DNA from: Protula sp. h YS-2021
Lineage: Eukaryota > Annelida > Polychaeta > Sabellida > Serpulidae
Assembly (NCBI GenBank): GCA_949752745.1
Contig: OX457026.1
Coordinates: forward strand, 73,391,242 to 73,455,241
DNA length: 64,000 bases
Direction of reading: 5' to 3'
Shown here piece after piece: positions 32,974 through 43,644 of this stretch. Under the pieces are notes generated by a model. The model searched no databases and was not told the origin of the DNA. It saw only the letters and a list, made by a program, of their open reading frames with translations. The position numbers and the translations under genes were made by a program. Numbering within the stretch: position 1 is the stretch's first letter; every line of letters begins with the position of its first letter.

Positions 32974-35900
32974 ATGCCAATAGTTGAGCCTGACATCGCA
33001 AGCTTCAAAGTGACAGAGCTCAAGAGAATTTTAAGTGAAAAAGGACTAAAAACGTCAGGAAATAAGTCTGAACTAGTGCTGCGGTTGCGTGAGTACTATT
33101 CCACTAAAAAAGAAGATGTACAAGAACCAACGGAGGATCTGCAGGATTCTATTCTGCCCCACGACAGTGCTTCCCAGACAAGCAGCTCGACGAGTAGCGC
33201 ACGTGCTCGAGCTGCTGCCCGTAAAGCCAGTTTAAAAGCCAAATTAGAAGCCTTAAAAGAAGAGGAACGAATACGCGCCGAACTAGCAGAGAAAGAAGCC
33301 CAACTTCGCTTTCATCAGCTTCAGACGGAGATCCAAGCTGTTTCTGCCGAGGAGCAGGTGTTTGCCGAATATGCAGAAGCTGCAGCTCCACGAGCCGCTA
33401 TAGAAGGGAATGCTCCAGCTATTTCGCCTGAGCCCCCGCGTGTAAATCCAAATACGGCACAGGCTGCTACGATGCAAAGCATACATCCTCCTGATGTTCG
33501 CAGTAAGTTATCAGTTCCTACATTGACCACAACCGCACTGAATCCGGATGCGCTAAGGTACGTGCCCAACTATCAAGTTTCGCCGCAGAAGAACGATCTA
33601 CCTCAGCTTTGCGATCCGGAAAGCAATCAACTGCTTACACTTCAAAACAACACCGGTGACATCAGAGCACAACAGCAGATGTTTGATATATTGAGTTTAC
33701 CGAAGCCAGAGCTCTCTTCGTATGACGATAACCCTATTGAATTCCATTTCTTCATGAATTCATTTGACACTTGCATTCATTCAACCAGCATAAGTGATGC
33801 CGCAAAACTAAATCGTCTTTTTCAACTGTGTAAAGGGAAAGCTCTAAAAGTCATCAAGTCATGTGCTCTTATGGATCCAGTTATGGGTTACTTAAAAGCT
33901 AGATCGCTTCTGCAAGAACGCTTTGGTAATGACTATGTTATCTCAGAAGCATGGGTTACGAAAATCACGAGTGGTCCGCCAGTCAAGAAAAATAGCAAGG
34001 AGTCCTTGCAGGAATTTTCAGATGACGTTAGAAGCTGCACTGAGACTTTAAGAGCCATGGGTCATTTGGACGAGGTGGACTCACGAGTGAGGCTAGTACA
34101 ACTGGTAGAGCGGCTGCCTTACTACTTACAGGGGCGCTGGAGGAAACAAGCAATTGATGAATACGACAAAATTGGAAGATATCCAGGTATTGATGAATTT
34201 CTCAAGTTCTTAGAGAAAGTCTCACGCGAGGTTAGTGATCCGGTCTTTGGGATTCAGGAAGCAAAAGAAAGTAAAGGCTGTGGGAAGAAAATTAAGGCCT
34301 CAAGTTTCCATGTAGATGCAAAAGGAGGTAACGAATCAAATATCTCTACTGTAAAATGCTGCATTGCCTGTAATGAAAAGCACATGTTGCACCAATGTGA
34401 CGTGTTTAAGAAGATGCCTGTTGTTCAGCGTCTAAAATTTGCCAAAGACAAGAAACTCTGTTTCAACTGCTTAAAAGAGGCTAAGCATTCAGCAAAAAAC
34501 TGCAGATTTGATCGAAAGTGTGGCATCGACGGCTGCACCACAAAGCATTCTAGGCTGCTTCACCATGCCTTCAAATCTAAAAGGAAAGATTCGCCGAAAG
34601 TGGAAGATACTGGTACGCAAGATGACTCCCTCGTCTTGAATACACAAGCTGGGTCCTACCAGAGTTCAAAGGTCGTATTGCCCATCGTACCTGTACTTGT
34701 AAAAGGTAAGGACACCGAAAACATTGTCAAAACCTACGCTCTACTAGACTCTGGTAGCAATAAGACATTTTGTTCTGCAGCCCTTCTAAATGACCTCGGA
34801 ATTGAAGGCAAGCATACCAGTCTCAAGATTTCTACCTTAAATGACGGAAAAGAAGTGCCTGTAGAAAAGGTCAACTTATCAGTTTCAAGTGTTTCAAAAA
34901 ACTGTGATATCGAGTTGTCAGAGGTGTACGCTTTGAAAAAATTTCCGTCGCTTGTATCGAGTACTGCTTTTAGCACAGACGTTGACTGTTGGGATCACTT
35001 AAAAGATCTGCCAGTTCATGTAAATGATGGCATAAAGGTGACGCTACTCATTGGTCAGGATAATCCTCAAGCTTTGCTGCCATTGGAGCTGAGGCGTGGC
35101 TCAGTTGGTGAGCCATATGGAGTGCGGGCACCTCTGGGATGGACTATCAACGGTCCAGTGCAAACAACAGAAGACGACACAGGTGTGTGTAACTTTGTTA
35201 ATTGTGCCATCAATGCTAAGCGTCTTGAACAACAAGTCGAACAGTTTTGGAAGCTTGAGAACAGTGCTTTATCTGCTACTGAGCTATCTCTTAATGATAA
35301 GAGAGCATTGCAGATATGGAACGACAGTGTACATCTACGAGGTGATCATTACGAGCTAGATGTTCCATTCAAATCCAAAGAGCCACAACTGCCAAACAAC
35401 AAGTGTGTTGCTGAAAGGCGATTGTCTTATCTGGGGCGAAGGCTAAGTAAGGATGACCACCTCTTATCAAGGTATAAAAATGAAATTGAAACACTACTGA
35501 AGAAGGGTTACGCGGAAAAGGTTTCGGATCCTGAAGGGCCACTGGGGCTTGCCTGGTATATACCACATCATGCTGTGCTGAATGTCAAAAGGCCCGATAA
35601 GGTGAGAATAGTTCATGATTGCGCAGCTGAATATCGCGGAACCTCATTAAACAAAGAAGTTTTACAAGGTCCTGACTTGACAAACAGACTGCTTGGCGTT
35701 CTGTTACGATTCAGAGAAAGCAAGTATGGTATGATGGCTGACATTGAAGCAATGTTTTTCCAAGTGAAGGTAACACCACATCACAGAGATGTACTCCGGT
35801 TCCTTTGGTGGCAGGAAGGGGATCCAAAAAAGGCGTCAGAAGTCTACAGGATGACGGTTCACCTATTCGGTGGTATCTGGTGTCCAAGTATCTCCAGTTA

Positions 35901-38559
35901 TGCGTTGAAGAAGACTGCTGAAGAGTTTCAACAAAGGTTTGACAAGCAAACTGTAGATGCTGTACTACATAATTTCTATGTTGATGACTTGTTACAGTCA
36001 GCTGTTTCAGAGAGTGCTGGCATCCACATGGCTAAAGAGCTTCGAGACCTGTTGTCGCTGAGGGGTTTTAACTTAACGAAATGGGTCAGCAACAGTCGAA
36101 AGATCATCGAGTCGATACCGAAAGACTACAGGGCCAAAGGAATACAAAATCTAGACCTGCAGCAATCCACGTTACCGGTTGAAAGAGCGTTAGGTGTGGA
36201 ATGGGCAACTGAAGAAGATGTCTTCCGCATTACGGTGAGACAGCCCCAAAAAGATCCGATGTATACTCGTCGAGGCTTGCTTAGCGTCGTGTCATCCGTG
36301 TATGATCCATTGGGTTTTGTTTGTCCTTACGTACTTCTAGCAAAGAAGCTGTTTCAGAGTGAATGCAAGTTGAAGAAGGGCTGGGATGACAAGCTGGAAG
36401 ATACAACGATCAAATCATTTGATTCCTGGCTGCACAATCTGGACATCCTCAGGTACTTGCAGATTCCTAGATGCTTCGTCGCAAACGTGAGTTCTGAAGT
36501 AATCGATGTCCAGCTACATCACTTCTGCGATGCATCAAGCGAGGCGTACGGTATGGTTTCCTACCTGCGTGCTACAGATAGTTCAGGTACTGTCCATTGC
36601 TCGTTCGTCTTTGGAAAATCAAGACTAGCGCCAATTAAGCAAGTGAGCATACCTCGCCTTGAATTATGTGCGGCTGTTATAGCAGTTCAAGTGAATAGCA
36701 TGATCGCAAAGAAACTCACAATTGAAATCAACAACACGTTTTTCTCGTCTGATAGTACAATCGTGTTGGCTTATATAAACAACTCGGATAAAAGATTTCA
36801 CACCTTTGTAGCTAACAGACTTACCTTGATTCACGACGGTTCAAGTCCAGGTCAATGGAGGTACGTGAGTTCACAAGATAATCCGGCGGATGATGCCTCC
36901 AGAGCTACCAATGCAAACAAAATGTCTGGCAGATGGCTTCATGGACCGATGTTTCTTCAGAATTCCGAGGATGAGTGGCAAAGACATCCAGATGTCTTGA
37001 AGGAACTCAACGACGATCCAGAAGTGAAGCACTCAGTGACTAGCTGTTCAGTTGAGGCGGCGTCTGATCGGGAGCAGACATCTATTTATCAGCTGCTCCA
37101 CAGGTTCTCCGACTGGTTAAAGCTCAAACGGTCTGTAACATGGATTTTGCGGTTCCTCCTTTGGCTAAAGTCCAAGAAGACGAAAAGGTTTGGTTTAATT
37201 ACAGTGCAAGAGCTTAATGCAGCAGAGTGTGCAATTGTGAAATATGTCCAGAGGTCTGCATACAAAAGGGAAATCAATGACCTGAAAAGGAATGAACATG
37301 TAAGCAAAGGTAGTTCACTATACCACCTAGAGCCCGTACTGATTGATGACATTCTGAGGGTAGGTGGGCGATTGCGGCACGCGAACATCCCGGCTGGTTC
37401 GATCATTCAAACTCTGCTGCCGAGAGACCACTTTGTATCGAAGCTACTTGTGCGCTACATTCATGAATCAAAAGCCAGACATTGTGGAATTGAATATGTC
37501 TTGTCCCTACTTCGTACCAGCTACTGGATACCGAAGGTGAGACGCCTTATCCAGAATATCCTGCGCAGCTGTGTTATATGCAAAAGACTGTACGGTAATG
37601 CAGCAAGTCAGAGAATGTCAAACCTTCCTGCCGACAGGGTTACACCGAATGTTTCACCATTTGCGAACGTTGGTATCGACTGCTTTGGACCTTTTCTAGT
37701 AAAAAGGGGCAGAATTCATGAAAAGCGGTACGGCTGCGTTTTCACATGTTTGACCATCCGAGCTATTCATCTTGAAGTCCTGCAATCATTGGAGCCTGAC
37801 GCATTCATTAACGCGCTGATCAGATTCATTTCCAGACGCGGTACCCCTAAAGTAGTTCGTACAGATAATGGAACAAACTTTGTCGGGGGATCTCGGGAGT
37901 TCCTCGATGCTATGTGCCGCTGGAATGAATCAAATAAACTTCAGAAACACTTGCAACATGATCAGATACAATGGATTTTTAATCCACCTGCTGCATCCCA
38001 CATGGGTGGGGTATGGGAAAGGCAGATTCGGACAGTTCGTAAAGTCATGAGTGCGATAACGCGCAACGTTGTGCTGGATGATGAGCGATTAGCGACAGTG
38101 TTCTGTGAGGTTGAATCAATCGTCAATAATCGTCCGATTACGCGATGTTCGAATGAGCCAAATGACATTGATCCGTTGACGCCAAATCACTTATTGCTTT
38201 TGCGCGGAAATGCAGCTCCCCCTGTAGATCGCTTCATAAAATCGGACATATACAACCGGAGGTGGAGACACGCTCAATACCTAGCTGATACGTTTTGGCG
38301 ACGCTGGATTCGAGAATATCTACCTACAATTCAGCATCGTCAAAAGTGGCTCGCAAGTACTCGCGATTTCTGCGTCGATGATATCGTGCTGGTGATTGAT
38401 GAAGTGACACCAAGAAATTGCTGGCCTATGGGAAGAGTGGTGCAAGTCAACCGAGGCAGAGATGGTCATGTTCGATCTGCGGTTGTTCGAACAAAATCAA
38501 CCAGTCTGACACGCCCTGTGACGAAGCTTTGCCTTCTAGAATCTTGTGATCGAAACTAA
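32974..38559 (+). CDS. BEL/Pao Gag-Pol polyprotein, 1861 aa, intact
   Basis: One frame encodes the whole replication machinery. Residues 8-42 form a SAP motif (FKVTELKRILSEKGL, then GNKSELVLRL), a DNA/chromatin-binding fold. Residues 75-130 form an Ala/Glu/Lys/Arg coiled coil. Gag (DUF1759-like) spans about 240-400. Two Cys/His knuckles follow: one at C463/C466, and CX2CX5HX4C at 496-510. The aspartic protease motif LLDSGSN has its Asp at 592. The RT has D923 (MADIEAMFFQV) and YVDD with D1004/D1005. RNase H shows D1186, E1230, D1260 and D1306. The integrase has an HHCC finger from H1497 to C1536 and a D1569-D1631-E1682 triad, followed by a DUF5641-like tail to about 1850. All catalytic residues I can check are present and there is no stop. 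The start ATG is 105 bp after the LTR. Expression would come from the LTR, with processing by its own protease. Confidence 0.97.
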   Translation: MPIVEPDIASFKVTELKRILSEKGLKTSGNKSELVLRLREYYSTKKEDVQEPTEDLQDSILPHDSASQTSSSTSSARARAAARKASLKAKLEALKEEERIRAELAEKEAQLRFHQLQTEIQAVSAEEQVFAEYAEAAAPRAAIEGNAPAISPEPPRVNPNTAQAATMQSIHPPDVRSKLSVPTLTTTALNPDALRYVPNYQVSPQKNDLPQLCDPESNQLLTLQNNTGDIRAQQQMFDILSLPKPELSSYDDNPIEFHFFMNSFDTCIHSTSISDAAKLNRLFQLCKGKALKVIKSCALMDPVMGYLKARSLLQERFGNDYVISEAWVTKITSGPPVKKNSKESLQEFSDDVRSCTETLRAMGHLDEVDSRVRLVQLVERLPYYLQGRWRKQAIDEYDKIGRYPGIDEFLKFLEKVSREVSDPVFGIQEAKESKGCGKKIKASSFHVDAKGGNESNISTVKCCIACNEKHMLHQCDVFKKMPVVQRLKFAKDKKLCFNCLKEAKHSAKNCRFDRKCGIDGCTTKHSRLLHHAFKSKRKDSPKVEDTGTQDDSLVLNTQAGSYQSSKVVLPIVPVLVKGKDTENIVKTYALLDSGSNKTFCSAALLNDLGIEGKHTSLKISTLNDGKEVPVEKVNLSVSSVSKNCDIELSEVYALKKFPSLVSSTAFSTDVDCWDHLKDLPVHVNDGIKVTLLIGQDNPQALLPLELRRGSVGEPYGVRAPLGWTINGPVQTTEDDTGVCNFVNCAINAKRLEQQVEQFWKLENSALSATELSLNDKRALQIWNDSVHLRGDHYELDVPFKSKEPQLPNNKCVAERRLSYLGRRLSKDDHLLSRYKNEIETLLKKGYAEKVSDPEGPLGLAWYIPHHAVLNVKRPDKVRIVHDCAAEYRGTSLNKEVLQGPDLTNRLLGVLLRFRESKYGMMADIEAMFFQVKVTPHHRDVLRFLWWQEGDPKKASEVYRMTVHLFGGIWCPSISSYALKKTAEEFQQRFDKQTVDAVLHNFYVDDLLQSAVSESAGIHMAKELRDLLSLRGFNLTKWVSNSRKIIESIPKDYRAKGIQNLDLQQSTLPVERALGVEWATEEDVFRITVRQPQKDPMYTRRGLLSVVSSVYDPLGFVCPYVLLAKKLFQSECKLKKGWDDKLEDTTIKSFDSWLHNLDILRYLQIPRCFVANVSSEVIDVQLHHFCDASSEAYGMVSYLRATDSSGTVHCSFVFGKSRLAPIKQVSIPRLELCAAVIAVQVNSMIAKKLTIEINNTFFSSDSTIVLAYINNSDKRFHTFVANRLTLIHDGSSPGQWRYVSSQDNPADDASRATNANKMSGRWLHGPMFLQNSEDEWQRHPDVLKELNDDPEVKHSVTSCSVEAASDREQTSIYQLLHRFSDWLKLKRSVTWILRFLLWLKSKKTKRFGLITVQELNAAECAIVKYVQRSAYKREINDLKRNEHVSKGSSLYHLEPVLIDDILRVGGRLRHANIPAGSIIQTLLPRDHFVSKLLVRYIHESKARHCGIEYVLSLLRTSYWIPKVRRLIQNILRSCVICKRLYGNAASQRMSNLPADRVTPNVSPFANVGIDCFGPFLVKRGRIHEKRYGCVFTCLTIRAIHLEVLQSLEPDAFINALIRFISRRGTPKVVRTDNGTNFVGGSREFLDAMCRWNESNKLQKHLQHDQIQWIFNPPAASHMGGVWERQIRTVRKVMSAITRNVVLDDERLATVFCEVESIVNNRPITRCSNEPNDIDPLTPNHLLLLRGNAAPPVDRFIKSDIYNRRWRHAQYLADTFWRRWIREYLPTIQHRQKWLASTRDFCVDDIVLVIDEVTPRNCWPMGRVVQVNRGRDGHVRSAVVRTKSTSLTRPVTKLCLLESCDRN

Positions 38560-39644
38560 AATTGTTTTTCAAAATGATGCGAGCCTAGCGCCGTCATTAA
38601 AAGGTGGTGAACACCTAAGCGATCACAGAAGGATGTGCCTAGTATGTTCATACATTCATTTGTGTTGCATATGTTTAGTCGGTTTTGAAAGTGCATAAAA
38701 CGTTAATAATAATGCTTGCTGTTTGTGGATGAAAGCAATTTGAAATTAAGATTAATAGAATATAGTAATTTCTTGCCTTATGAAGTTCAATCTTGTTTGG
38801 GTTGCAGTGGTTTGTTGATGTTATCCACAGGCACAATTTAGCGTTTTTTACCGTTATATTGTGCCCATGGTATTTTGATGTCATATAATATTCACTAATA
38901 ATCATGTGTATTCATCCTGGTTCATGAACAGCTAAAAATATTTTCTTTATATTTTTTAAAGATTTATGTCATAGCCTTTTGCTACGGTAATAACTGATTT
39001 TAAACATACAAATCTATTATCAGGTCATTTCTGCTCTAAATTCATGTATCAAAATGAAACACGTTCTGAAGTGTCAACGTTATAATGTATAACTCCTTCC
39101 TGATAAACATATTGTTTCCCATTGTGCATAACGTAAATAGTTTCACGGTTTCTAATATTCCTCATGTATGCTTAGATTTGTTCATACTTATGTCCATAAA
39201 CAGTACATTCAGTATTTATAATGTTTCAATACATGTATGAATTACTTCCGTTGTGTTCAACTTCCACTTTAAAGTTCTACTAAAAAACTTCTTTTGCTTG
39301 AAGTTGTGGGAAAAAGATCATGCACAAGTCTTAACACAGCTCGTGGAAGTGCCTCTGCATTTCTAGTCTTCGCATAGGAAAGGAGCAGTGCCTATGCTAG
39401 ACCGCACCAAAATATCGGGTTTTCCAAATTTTGCAATGTTTCAACCTAACTTCATTATCATAATTAACGATTTGTCTTAGAAATATTTCGTGAAAGTCTT
39501 ACATGAGATTAGGGGGATATAGCTAGTGACTGGGTTAGTTTAATATTCTAAATGTCGAAGGGTGTCAAGGTCCTTGTCTGCATGCTTAGAACAACATTGT
39601 CATATTTACTGTTAATGGTTTAAATGATCGCGCGAGCTCTCATT
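38560..39644 (+). other. Long non-coding 3' region of the BEL element
   Basis: About 1.1 kb between the pol stop and the polypurine tract without any sizeable frame. BEL elements often have only a short gap here. It is too broken to be an env gene and may carry packaging or other RNA signals, but none is identified. Confidence 0.6.
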
Positions 39645-39654
39645 TAGGGGGCGG
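39645..39654 (+). other. Polypurine tract (plus-strand primer)
   Basis: TAGGGGGCGG, a purine-rich run directly abutting the 3' LTR start at 39655, is the expected position of the RNA primer for plus-strand synthesis. One C interrupts it. Confidence 0.7.
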
Positions 39655-40014
39655 TGTAGTAAATATGAAGAGTTAATTGATTATCAATGATGTGAGTATT
39701 GAAATATTTGTGGCATATAATGTTAAGTTAACATCCCCAACCACGTGGATATTTATTTTGTACCTGACATCCCTTTATTTCTGGCGTTTCCCATTTGCCA
39801 CATGCTATTCTGCCGCGCTTGTCAATAGTTTTCAATACTTCACACTATGTTTGTTTGACATCGGTTAATATATAAAGAATGCCACGTGTTCGGGCGGGCA
39901 TTCTGTCTTGGTTTAATCATTAATTTTGTACGAGTTTTGGTATGAATCTGATCTTTTGGAAGAGTTTGTGGCGAAATAAATACTCTGTCTGATTTGGATT
40001 CAATTTATCCCACA
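39655..40014 (+). repeat. 3' LTR of the BEL element
   Basis: 360 bp starting TG and ending CA (ATCCCACA), directly followed by the AGAGG duplication. AATAAA is at 39975-39980. It is identical to the 5' LTR except at two sites and in its last 8 bp. Confidence 0.92.
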
Positions 40015-40019
40015 AGAGG
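40015..40019. repeat. Target site duplication AGAGG, right
   Basis: Matches 32513-32517. The satellite text resumes here as AGAGGTACCTCGGTG, as in uninterrupted units. Confidence 0.9.
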
Positions 40020-40237
40020 TACCTCGGTGATCTTGACCTCCTCCGTCATGGTCAAGGTCAAAAACTGGAAGTTGACCATTATCTCGAAAACGGTTAGAAA
40101 ATAGAGCGATTTTGAGCTTATTTTCGACCCTTTGGGCCTGAAAGACGTTATTTAAGAGGTACCTCGGTGACCTTGATCTCCTCCGTCGAGGTACAGGTCA
40201 AAAACCGGAAGTTGACCAGTATCACGAAAACGGTTAT
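40020..40237 (+). repeat. 139-bp satellite array A, right part
   Basis: Continuation of the array after the BEL insertion. The AAAC(T/C)GG markers are at 40062 and 40202 (about 140 bp apart). The array then breaks off into the 3' flank of element A. Confidence 0.93.
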
Positions 40238-40384
40238 AATTCTGAATTTGATGATTTGAGATTACATTATATTTGCTTCGATGTCCTTGTTCATGATAAT
40301 AATTCGGAAGCTGAAAATTATGTGGAAAGACTGAAAAATGTGTCTTTGACCAGATAGATTGTACCATTGCAAGTGGGTGTCATT

Positions 40385-40413
40385 TCGCTACGTGTAGCGA
40401 AATTCGGTCTAGT
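40385..40413 (+). other. 3' hairpin and CTAGT terminus of element A
   Basis: TTTCGCTAC / GTAGCGAAA forms a stem with a 2-base loop, followed by TTCGGT and CTAGT. Rolling-circle transposons end in a hairpin followed by a CTRRT-like end. The same layout is at 61088-61115. Confidence 0.6.
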
Positions 40414-40543
40414 TTTTTATTAAATGAGATTGTCTTATTGCCAAAAATAATCCTTCCGGAGATTATCTTTCTGTGGTAGCTCGCCCTTAATTGACTGAGG
40501 TTTGCACTAATTACTGTATAATGATCGTCATTGTCATTCCCAC

Positions 40544-40684
<141 letters not shown>

Positions 40685-41619
40685 GGTAAGCTGTAGTAGT
40701 AGTACTTTTTAAATCACCATACATATTGCATACACAAGTGCATTATGGGTGTTGGTGATGCCCAGACGAACGCACTCTTATGCTTTTACTATAAAATTTG
40801 TGCTCGTACAATAGTGCATTGTGAGCGGGGAACGGAGGTGCGTTTACACCAACATCAGCCTCGAGATGCGAAAAAATAAATAAATAAACATTGTGTGCAT
40901 TGCACCGCAATTTCCATACTCCAGTAACTCTCCAGTTTGGCTACGGTTTTTCTTCCCATTTGAACAAGACAATAGAATTGTCTCCGACTAGGATTGAAGT
41001 GGTAAGATTGTTAGTTGTTATTAATGCATTTTTATTCCCAAAACAGTCGTGTAAGTTGTTTGGTTTTATAACAAAAACGCTTTGGATTTAATTAGATCAA
41101 GGAAAAATGTCTTCAAATTCTTTCTCCGCCAATTAGAATCAAAAATACTTTCAAAATATATTGCCCTTTCACATGTTGTTGCACCAAGTTTTTCAGCACG
41201 TAAGTCTCATTTTTTTGGTATCAAGAATATTTGAGAATATGACAGAATATCCAGAATATTAACGAAAAGTAAACAAATTCTTATTAAAATATTAATGTTG
41301 CATTTTGTCTGCCAACAGGATGGGGGAACATTGTGATGTTATCTGATCAGGTAGCTGAATGCGATCTGGCTGGACTCTGGCAGCTTTCACAGACCACGTC
41401 TGGAAGTTAACTGATAAAAAACTTCAAAAATCATATTGAAACTCAGAGACTCAGAAATTGCAATTGACTTTTAAAAACCCAAGGTGTTCAACATTGACTT
41501 ATCAAATGTTTTGAGTTATCGAGGCTCGCTCATTAGTATCAGAGTTTTGCCAACAAATTTTTAGATATTTATGAACTGTCATCTCACAGGTGTGTTGTAC
41601 AATGAAGCTTTGTTAAAGC
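40685..41619. other. Non-coding, no gene seen
   Basis: AT-rich sequence, no recognised feature. Confidence 0.4.
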
Positions 41620-41890
41620 CGCCCCCCGGGGGTGGGGGCATGTGGTATATCTGTTACCATGTGTGTCCATCCAAAAAAAAAAAAAAAACGCGGAGAAAGG
41701 GTTCTAATATTGAGGCCAGAAGTGAGTCAGAGCCAATTATTGTCAATTTTGTTAAACAAAGCAGTAATTTTATTCCGCGTTTGCCACAAAAAGGAAGGTT
41801 ATTTCGGAATTTCACTCCGTGTTTGGTTAAAAAACGGTTATCATTTCAAAATTACCAATCCGCGTTTAAGGATCGTTACTGTTACAAAAT
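41620..41890 (-). repeat. Dispersed repeat, copy 2 (related to 1713-1850)
   Basis: About 41765-41890 read on the minus strand matches 1735-1830, with the shared core TTAACCAAAC(A/G)CGGAGTG. Near its start a GGGGGTGGGGGCATGTGG block and TTACCATGTGTGTCCAT echo the neighbourhood of 1680-1725 in direct orientation. Confidence 0.5.
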
Positions 41891-43605
41891 ACGTTATATT
41901 TTGCTAGGTGTTACAGCCATCTAAATTGAAGTACATAAACATATATATTTCATGGGCAGAAAATTGAGGAATTAAGCACTTTATTGGTAATTAACTGAAT
42001 TAGAGTAAATATTTACTTGAATTTCTTGGAAAAGAAGAAGAAATATTTATCTTAGACAATCCAACAGTTCTCTTTTTCCAATCCACTGGGTTTTTAAATG
42101 AACTGGAATTAACTGAAGAAGAGCTGTTTTCATAAACAGCTTGCGTAGGGACCTCGGCAACATTTCACTTTTTTTGGGGCAACTTTCGTTGCTGAAAGGT
42201 ACGCTACCCGGAGTGGGCCGCGCGAGCTGTATAGCATTGAAGGCGTAATTGGTGAAATAAAAGACAAATTACAGGTCTAAAGGCTATCAATGTTTGTTGT
42301 TGCTTCGTCTTTTTGATGTGCTCTGACATTTGGTGGAAATTAGCAGACCGACACCTGTCACTACATTATACATCAGAGCAACTTGTTTGTTTTATTTGTT
42401 CAAACCTCGCTCACAAAACGCCGATTTGCCAACAACAACATTGTTTTTACTGAAACAACACCTAGGCTGTAATACCCGCTGTTTCGTACTCGTTAAAAAT
42501 AATTTGAGTCCAAATGGGTACAGCCTTGGTGGTCGACAGACCCAAAATCTGCGAAAGTCTGGCGGATAGCAGGAAAAGCGGATGCGAAAAATACAGGGGT
42601 TTGGTGGGGGGGGGGGGGGGAGGTACTGATTCTGCGAAACTAGACGCTCTGTTTTATCTACGAGATATGTGATGGAGGTTGACTGATGTAGCAGTTGCCC
42701 AATGGCCAGTTAACAACCGACATTGGGTACAGGAATAGAATTATATAGAACTAAATATTGTGAGATCTCTCAGGCCAGTAGCTGCTCCATCAGTTGTAGG
42801 CTGGCAGACCGTATTTTACATGTCATATCTCTATTTGCTTTTCATTGTTGTGACCTCACAGCGACGTTGGATTTAAAATAGTGGCCTTTAAAATTCCAAC
42901 AAAGAGTGACTTTTCTGGCCGACCAGTTTGTCATCTGGGTTCATGCCTTAAATTCGCCATCCAAATACCAACAATATATACTCGCAAACAATATAAATTA
43001 TTAACATCTTTCACCAGGTGCAACAGTTTGAATTTTCTGGCAAATTGTTCATACTATTTAGACAAACATTTGTTTTGTTTGTTTTGTTGTATCTAAACAC
43101 ATGTAAATATTTCCCTGAAACATACTTCTTGTTTGTCTAAATTTGTTCAAGGAAAAGCAATTTGACTTAGGTATGTGTGGCAGCTAATTGGTAAGGCATT
43201 GAAAGGAAAATTTACGGCGAGGCTCTGGGTTTACTGTTTTCACAACCTCTTCACAACTTGCACAGCAGTTTAAATATCTTTAGCAATGTACTTTCAGAAA
43301 CTTTAAACACACACCTAGGGCATAAGCTGAAGGCCACAAGCAAACAACAACAAAACATGTTAAAAGTTGCACTATCTGATCAGACGGTAGGTTTTTTAAG
43401 CAAATAAACCACACACGCCGCGTAACCGCTGTTGTCCAGCTTTTCAGCTGTGTAATCCTAATAACGTTTCGTAATTAATTACAAACCACTTGCTCCAAAT
43501 CAGCCCAGAGGGATAGTCCTCCGAAGTTTCAGTCCCGAGGCGTAGTCTTCGGAAGTTTTACTTAAAATATCTATTTAAATGGAAAAACTGCACTCGTCGC
43601 GAACT

Positions 43606-43608
<3 letters not shown>
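41891..43608. other. Non-coding with a poly-G run
   Basis: Contains a G tract at about 42604-42620. No coding frame or RNA gene is supported. Confidence 0.4.

Positions 43609-43642
<34 letters not shown>
43609..43642. repeat. Poly-A tract
   Basis: About 34 A residues. It may be the tail of a retroposed sequence on the + strand, but no source is recognised upstream. Confidence 0.8.

Positions 43643-43644
<2 letters not shown>

Larger units (their letters stand above)
32518..40014 (+). mobile_element. BEL/Pao LTR retrotransposon, apparently complete
   Basis: A 7,497-bp element with two near-identical LTRs, one long uninterrupted gag-pol frame, a purine-rich tract before the 3' LTR and a 5-bp target duplication. 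The 352 bp shared by the LTRs differ at only two sites, so insertion was recent. It sits inside the 139-bp satellite of element A; removing it and one AGAGG restores the register exactly (32421 to 40062 becomes 139). The domain order, with integrase last and no chromodomain, is typical of BEL/Pao. No env-like frame is present. Confidence 0.97.
31316..40413 (+). mobile_element. Helentron/HINE-like element A, split by BEL insertion
   Basis: The 5' side starts TTCCCACTTGCAAAC and folds back on GTTTGCAAATGGG. The 3' side has CAAGTGGG (the inverted 5' motif), then a hairpin TTTCGCTAC-GT-GTAGCGAAA, then TTCGGT and a CTAGT terminus at 40409-40413. Subterminal inverted repeats plus a 3' hairpin near the end, with a satellite in the middle, is the plan known for non-autonomous Helentrons (DINE-1/HINE) and for bivalve Pearl-type elements. 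Between them are two units of about 165 bp (31380-31710) and the 139-bp array. Without the BEL insertion and one target copy the element is about 1.6 kb. It encodes no protein of its own. The classification is inference from structure. Confidence 0.65.

Noticed and set aside
38560..39654. Possible env gene downstream of pol in the BEL element
   Set aside because: No frame of useful length, signal peptide or membrane segment in 1.1 kb.
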